Source of the DNA: XYD12-FULL-36-8 sp964391015
GTDB taxonomy: Bacteria > Bacteroidota > Ignavibacteria > Ignavibacteriales > Ignavibacteriaceae
Assembly (NCBI GenBank): GCA_964391015.1
Contig: CAYMKU010000019.1
Location: forward strand, 1 to 64,000
DNA length: 64,000 nucleotides
Direction of reading: 5' to 3'
Under the pieces are notes generated by a model, which worked only from the letters and a program-made list of their open reading frames with translations, did no database searches and was not told the origin of the DNA. The first letter of the stretch is position 1, and each line of letters opens with the position of its first letter. Below, one piece after another: positions 59,836 to 64,000 of this stretch. Made by a program: the position numbers and the translations under genes.

Positions 59836-59887
59836 AGACCTCACCCTTCGTCCCTCTCCTGAAAAAGGAGAGGGAACGGTGACGAGG
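59836..59887. repeat. Palindromic element next to the rocD stop codon
   Basis: A nine-base-pair stem TCCCTCTCC/GGAGAGGGA (59851-59859 with 59867-59875) has loop TGAAAAA. It is flanked by CCTCACC and GGTGACGAGG, which can extend the pairing imperfectly. It abuts the rocD stop, where it could act as a terminator or mRNA stabiliser, but no T run follows on the minus strand. Its look, GC-rich against an AT-rich background, suggests a dispersed REP-like element. Confidence 0.6.
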
Positions 59888-61108
59888 TTATTTGAAATTC
59901 ATTATCACTTTTGTTATTACTTCAACAGCAAACTTTAATTCTTCTTCATTTATAACTAACGGCGGAGCAAATCTTATAATATCTCCGTGAGTTGGTTTTG
60001 CAAGTAATCCGTTTTCCTTTAAAGCCAAGCAAACATCCCATGCAGTTTTGTCGCTCTCAGTTGGCTTGATTACAATTGCATTCAACAATCCTTTACCGCG
60101 GACTTTGGTGATCAAATCGGCTTTCTTCATTAGCTTGCTCATCTCATCTCTGAAAATCTTACCTAATCTTTCTGCATTATCAGCAAGCTTTTCATCAACT
60201 AAAACTTGAAGCGCCGCAATTGCAACTTTACAAGCAAGCGGGTTTCCGCCAAATGTTGAACCGTGTTCGCCAGGTTTAATTGTAAGCATTATTTCATCTC
60301 TTGCTAAAACTGCCGAGATGGGCATTACTCCACCTGAAAGCGCTTTACCGAGAATTAAAATATCGGGCTTAACATTTTCATGATCGGATGCAAGCATTTT
60401 GCCTGTGCGTCCTAATCCGGTTTGAACTTCATCGCATATCAACAAAACATTTTTGGATTTACAAAGTTCATAAGCTTTTTTAAGATAACCTTCATCGGGA
60501 ACAACAACTCCTGCCTCGCCCTGCACAGGTTCAACCATGAATGCCGCAACATTTGGTTCTTGCAGCGCTTTTTCTAATGCTGGAATATCATTGAATGGAA
60601 CTTTGATAAAGCCAGGAAGGAATGGTCCATATCCTTCATAAGAATCTGGATCAGTTGAAGCAGAAATTGCCATCATGGTTCTACCGTGGAAGTTTTCGTT
60701 AGCAACAATGATCTTGGCGTCATACTTTTTAATTCCTTTAACGTCATATGCCCATCTTCTAGCAAGCTTAATTGCTGTTTCGTCGGCTTCAACACCGGTG
60801 TTCATTGGGAGAACTTTATCATATCCTAAAAGTGCAGTAATATATTTTTCGTATTCACCGAGGCAGTTATTGTAGAATGCCCGCGAGGTAAGCGTAAGCA
60901 CTTGTGCTTGATCAACCAAAGCTTTAGTTATTTTGGGGTGGCAGTGACCTTGATTAACAGCAGAATAAGCAGAGAGAAAGTCTAAATACTTTTTTCCTTC
61001 AACATCCCAAACCCAAACTCCTTTACCTTTTGCAATAACAACATCAATGGGATGATAATTATGTGCACCGTAACGCTCTTCTAATGCAATATAATCTTTT
61101 GACTGCAT
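59888..61108 (-). CDS. rocD: Ornithine aminotransferase
   Basis: This PLP enzyme converts ornithine and 2-oxoglutarate to glutamate-5-semialdehyde and glutamate, in arginine/proline metabolism. It has 406 residues of class-III aminotransferase type. Landmarks are YGAHNYHPIDVVIAKGKGVW, VLPMNTGVEADETAIKLARR, ICDEVQTGLGRTGK, and the PLP lysine in ILGKALSGGVMPISAVLA. The specific N-terminal segment and the TGVEA motif favour ornithine aminotransferase over acetylornithine aminotransferase. It is monocistronic. Confidence 0.95.
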   Translation of the reverse strand: MQSKDYIALEERYGAHNYHPIDVVIAKGKGVWVWDVEGKKYLDFLSAYSAVNQGHCHPKITKALVDQAQVLTLTSRAFYNNCLGEYEKYITALLGYDKVLPMNTGVEADETAIKLARRWAYDVKGIKKYDAKIIVANENFHGRTMMAISASTDPDSYEGYGPFLPGFIKVPFNDIPALEKALQEPNVAAFMVEPVQGEAGVVVPDEGYLKKAYELCKSKNVLLICDEVQTGLGRTGKMLASDHENVKPDILILGKALSGGVMPISAVLARDEIMLTIKPGEHGSTFGGNPLACKVAIAALQVLVDEKLADNAERLGKIFRDEMSKLMKKADLITKVRGKGLLNAIVIKPTESDKTAWDVCLALKENGLLAKPTHGDIIRFAPPLVINEEELKFAVEVITKVIMNFK

Positions 61109-61267
61109 GATGATCCTTTCATAGTGAAAATTTTTCTAAAATATCTATCCTAATTTATCAATTTTAATCCTGAAGCCGAAAGCCCAAATCGGATTCGAAT
61201 TGTATAAAAGAGGCAATACTTTTAAGTTACATAAGAGAAAAAATCACTTTTAATAAGAATAAACTGA

Positions 61268-61705
61268 ATGTACACAGTAGAAACTTTATCCTTCGGTATT
61301 AAAACGAAGGGAAACACTTCGATAAACGATATAACAGAACAAGTTTTCTCTTTGCTTTCATCATCTGGATTTAAGGAAGGAAACGTTCTAATATTTGTGG
61401 TTGGTTCAACAGCAGGAATTACTACTATCGAATATGAACCCGGTTTGTTGAAGGATTATCCTGCGTTCTTTGAAAAGATTATTCCTTCTAACCAAAGATA
61501 CTCGCACGATGATACATGGCATGATGGAAACGGTCATTCTCATGTGAGAGCTTCGCTTCAAGGAGCTTCATTCACTGTCCCGTTTTCAAAAGGGAAGTTA
61601 CTGCTTGGTACATGGCAGCAAATCATTCTTGTTGATTTTGATACTCATCCAAGGCAGAGAGAAATTATTGTTCAACTAAGCGGAATCAAAGAAAATGAAA
61701 AGTAA
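61268..61705 (+). CDS. yjbQ: YjbQ/UPF0047 family protein
   Basis: A 145-residue single-domain protein of the secondary thiamine-phosphate synthase family (YjbQ). Family motifs are HDDTWHDGNGHSHVRASLQG with several metal-binding histidines, FTVPFSKGKLLLGTWQQIIL and DFDTHPRQREIIVQLSG. The physiological role is poorly defined. Its 3' end overlaps the start of the nuclease gene by 11 bases, so the two are cotranscribed. Confidence 0.93.
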   Translation: MYTVETLSFGIKTKGNTSINDITEQVFSLLSSSGFKEGNVLIFVVGSTAGITTIEYEPGLLKDYPAFFEKIIPSNQRYSHDDTWHDGNGHSHVRASLQGASFTVPFSKGKLLLGTWQQIILVDFDTHPRQREIIVQLSGIKENEK

Positions 61706-62543
61706 AATCGCAATTACTGTAATAGCATTTTTATTGTTGTCAACCTGCAGCACACTATTTGCATGGGGAAGGGAAGCCCACAAGCTGATAAATATTAAAG
61801 CAGTTGAATTGCTTCCTGATGAAATGGCAATAGTGAAATCATGGAGTGAATACATTGGTGATCATGCCTCTGATCCTGATATTAGACGTGATACTAAAGT
61901 AGATACAACAGAGTGGCCCAAGCACTTTATTGATGTGGATTTCTATCCTGAATTTATGAACGGAAATATGATTACGGATAAAAGTCAATTGGTAAACCTT
62001 TATGGCGAAGAAAAGGTTAAGAAAATGGGAATTCTCCCCTGGGCTACATTTGAAACTTATACAAATCTTGTACAAGCGTTTATGGAAAAAAGTAAAGATA
62101 GAATTTTGCAATACGCATCTGATTTAGGACATTATGTTGGAGATGGTCATCAACCATTTCACACAATGTTGAATTATGATGGTCAGCTTACAGATCAGAA
62201 AGGAATACATGGCAGGTATGAATCGGAAATGGTTAATAGATATATTAATCAGGTAGTCAATTCAGTTAAAATAGAGCCAGTAGAATATGTCTCCAATCCG
62301 CTTGATTACATCTTTAGTTATCTGACCGTTTCAAATACAATATCACCGGTTATTTTTTCTGCGGATAAGCTTGCCTATGAGAAAACAGCTTCGCATGGAA
62401 GCGATGATTATTATCGCTTAATGTGGTTTAGAACAGAATATATTACGGTTGATTTAATCTCGAATGCGTCTGGTGCTTTGGCATCGTTAATTTTCTCTGC
62501 ATGGATTGACGCCGGTAAACCAGATTTAATTGAGATAAACTAA
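61695..62543 (+). CDS. S1/P1-type nuclease / zinc phospholipase C-fold secreted enzyme
   Basis: A 282-residue protein with a signal peptide cleaved before WGREAHK, so the mature N-terminal Trp could ligate zinc as in S1/P1 nucleases. Further ligands fit the trinuclear zinc pattern: ASDPDIRR, HFIDVDFYPE, and DLGHYVGDGHQPFHTMLNYD followed by KGIHGRYESEM. The fold is shared by single-strand nucleases and phospholipase C, so the substrate is unresolved. It overlaps yjbQ by 11 bases and is followed 13 bases later by the amylase gene. Confidence 0.85.
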   Translation: MKSKIAITVIAFLLLSTCSTLFAWGREAHKLINIKAVELLPDEMAIVKSWSEYIGDHASDPDIRRDTKVDTTEWPKHFIDVDFYPEFMNGNMITDKSQLVNLYGEEKVKKMGILPWATFETYTNLVQAFMEKSKDRILQYASDLGHYVGDGHQPFHTMLNYDGQLTDQKGIHGRYESEMVNRYINQVVNSVKIEPVEYVSNPLDYIFSYLTVSNTISPVIFSADKLAYEKTASHGSDDYYRLMWFRTEYITVDLISNASGALASLIFSAWIDAGKPDLIEIN

Positions 62544-62556
62544 GAAAGGAATTGAA

Positions 62557-64000
62557 ATGAAAAAATTTGTTGTACTGTTTTTCAACTTATCCATATTAAC
62601 ATTTTCTCAAGTAACTACTTCACCGCAATATCCAACGCAGAATGATTCTATAGTAGTTTTTCTTGATGCCACACAACCAGGCGCAGAAGAACTTTTAAAT
62701 TATACCGGGACTATTTATGCTCATACAGGAGTCAATACAAATATCGGGAATTGGCAGCATGTAATAGGAAGCTGGGGAAACAATACCACTCAACCTGCTT
62801 TGACCAGAATTGATGCGAACCATTACAAGCTTACAATTGGACGACCTCGGCAATTCTACAGTGTTACAAATGTATCAGAAAAAATACTTGCCTTGGCTTT
62901 GGTGTTACGTTCATCTGATGGTGCAAAACAAACACGACCGGATATTTTTACTAATCTCTATGAACCAGGAATAACAGTAGTAATTAACAGTCCAAGTATT
63001 TCACTTCTTTATGGTGATCCTTTGCGCTCGCCGGCATTTGCCTCACCTACAGACACGATTCAAGTTCAATTGACAGCAGCAGAAATTGGAACTGTAATAT
63101 CAACCTTCAAACTTTATGTGAATAGTGTTCAAGTTGCGCAGACATCGTCAAACCAAATAAATTATAATTTTATTGCTGCACAATATCCTCAAGGGACAAA
63201 TAACATTTCAGCAGTTGCGGTAGATACTTCAAATATAGTTGATTCTACGGAGTTCATAATATATGTTAACCCTCCGGTTCAAGATGCCTCTCTTCCATCA
63301 GGAATGAAATATGGGATCAATTATGAAAATCCGACCAAAGTTACAGTTGCTTTATTAGCGCCGTATAAAAAATTCATTTACGTAGTTGGTGATTTTAATG
63401 ACTGGAAAGTAAATCCAAACTACTATATGAAGCGTGATGTAATAGACTCAAACAAAGTTATTTGGTGGTTAACTATTAATGGTTTGAATCCTGGACAGGA
63501 ATATGCATTCCAATATCTTGTTGATGGAGAAATTAGAATTGGCGATCCATATACAGAAAAAGTTCTCGATCCATGGAATGACCCTTACATATCAAGTACA
63601 ACATATCCTAATTTGAAACCATATCCTTCAGGTAAAACTTCTGAGATTGTTTCAGTACTTCAAACAAACCAAACTCCTTATACCTGGAACGTGACAAGTT
63701 TTCAACGCCCTCAGAAGAAAGATCTTGTAATTTATGAATTACTTATTCGTGATTTTCTTTCATCGCATAATTATAAAACGCTGACTGACACAATAAAGTA
63801 TTTAAAGAATCTGGGTGTTAATGCAATAGAGTTAATGCCGGTAATGGAATTTGAAGGAAATGAAAGCTGGGGATACAATCCGAGTTTTCATCTTGCAGTT
63901 GACAAATACTACGGACCGAAAAATGATTTAAAGAAATTTATTGATACAGCGCATGCAAATGGAATCGCAGTTATTCTTGACATGGTGTTGAATCATGCCT
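62557..64000 (+). CDS. Secreted alpha-amylase-family glycoside hydrolase, 5' part
   Basis: The reading frame starts at ATG 62557 behind AAGAAAGGA and stays open to the window end, about 481 residues. A signal peptide covers about residues 1-18. An N-terminal starch-binding/beta-sandwich region follows (YTGTIYAHTGVNTN). Near residue 270 is an E-set/CBM48-like segment, VVGDFNDWKVNPNYY. The GH13 catalytic barrel begins at about residue 390, with VIYELLIRDF, LGVNAIELMPVMEFEGNESW, the GYNPSFH segment and HANGIAVILDMVLNHA (conserved region I). The active-site Asp/Glu residues lie beyond the window. Confidence 0.92.
   Translation, partial: MKKFVVLFFNLSILTFSQVTTSPQYPTQNDSIVVFLDATQPGAEELLNYTGTIYAHTGVNTNIGNWQHVIGSWGNNTTQPALTRIDANHYKLTIGRPRQFYSVTNVSEKILALALVLRSSDGAKQTRPDIFTNLYEPGITVVINSPSISLLYGDPLRSPAFASPTDTIQVQLTAAEIGTVISTFKLYVNSVQVAQTSSNQINYNFIAAQYPQGTNNISAVAVDTSNIVDSTEFIIYVNPPVQDASLPSGMKYGINYENPTKVTVALLAPYKKFIYVVGDFNDWKVNPNYYMKRDVIDSNKVIWWLTINGLNPGQEYAFQYLVDGEIRIGDPYTEKVLDPWNDPYISSTTYPNLKPYPSGKTSEIVSVLQTNQTPYTWNVTSFQRPQKKDLVIYELLIRDFLSSHNYKTLTDTIKYLKNLGVNAIELMPVMEFEGNESWGYNPSFHLAVDKYYGPKNDLKKFIDTAHANGIAVILDMVLNHA

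Overview
The window is AT-rich bacterial chromosome. The gene set points to the Bacteroidota/Chlorobiota (FCB) side, most likely an Ignavibacteria-like organism. This is an inference from a short primary sigma factor lacking region 1.1, K/E-rich tails on ribosomal proteins, Bacteroidota-style -7 motifs (TAnnTTTG) upstream of rpoD and nrdJ, and a B12-dependent ribonucleotide reductase. Clear Shine-Dalgarno sequences before many genes argue against a typical Bacteroidetes. No rRNA is present, so the taxonomy is provisional.

Layout. (1) 1-30507: one large co-directional translation/transcription block. It runs tRNA-Trp (3' part), secE, nusG, rplKAJL, rpoBC, then rpsLG-fusA-tuf, then the S10, spc and alpha operons ending at rplQ and a strong terminator. 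Hairpins in the rplL-rpoB and tuf-rpsJ gaps subdivide it. A tRNA-Gln(UUG) gene lies inside the spc operon between rplR and rpsE. (2) 30.5-38.1 kb, plus strand: engB, a membrane GAF sensor with a degenerate GGDEF domain, deoB, rpoD, an NlpC/P60 lipoprotein and a P1B-type metal ATPase. (3) nrdJ on the minus strand, then a plus-strand ABC exporter pair and a LolA-like protein. (4) 44.8-52.0 kb, minus strand: nine housekeeping or envelope genes (alpha/beta hydrolase, SPFH protein, HEAT-repeat protein, unknown membrane protein, CYTH, TerC, FabF, GNAT, PAP2). (5) A plus-strand orphan hybrid histidine kinase with a clean terminator. (6) 54.8-59.9 kb: the accessory region. (7) rocD on the minus strand, then yjbQ, an S1/P1-type nuclease and the 5' part of a secreted alpha-amylase-family gene, which runs off the window.

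The accessory region is the most interesting part. Three small genes (TonB-C-terminal lipoprotein, small membrane protein, SIMPL-domain protein) sit in what looks like an integrase-less integron cassette cluster. A site at 57701-57891 has R and L boxes and a single extrahelical G on the non-coding strand, the hallmark of attC folding. Matching terminal inverted heptamer-type repeats bracket two of the genes. Next to it is an isoprenylcysteine-methyltransferase-like gene broken by an in-frame TGA.

Further on, 59051-59800 is a field of diverged repeats with a strict 21-bp period: 26 consecutive units, then about 9 units in the opposite orientation. A heptamer-repeat tract lies nearby at 58912-58984. 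No CRISPR array, prophage, transposase or integrase gene was seen in the window.
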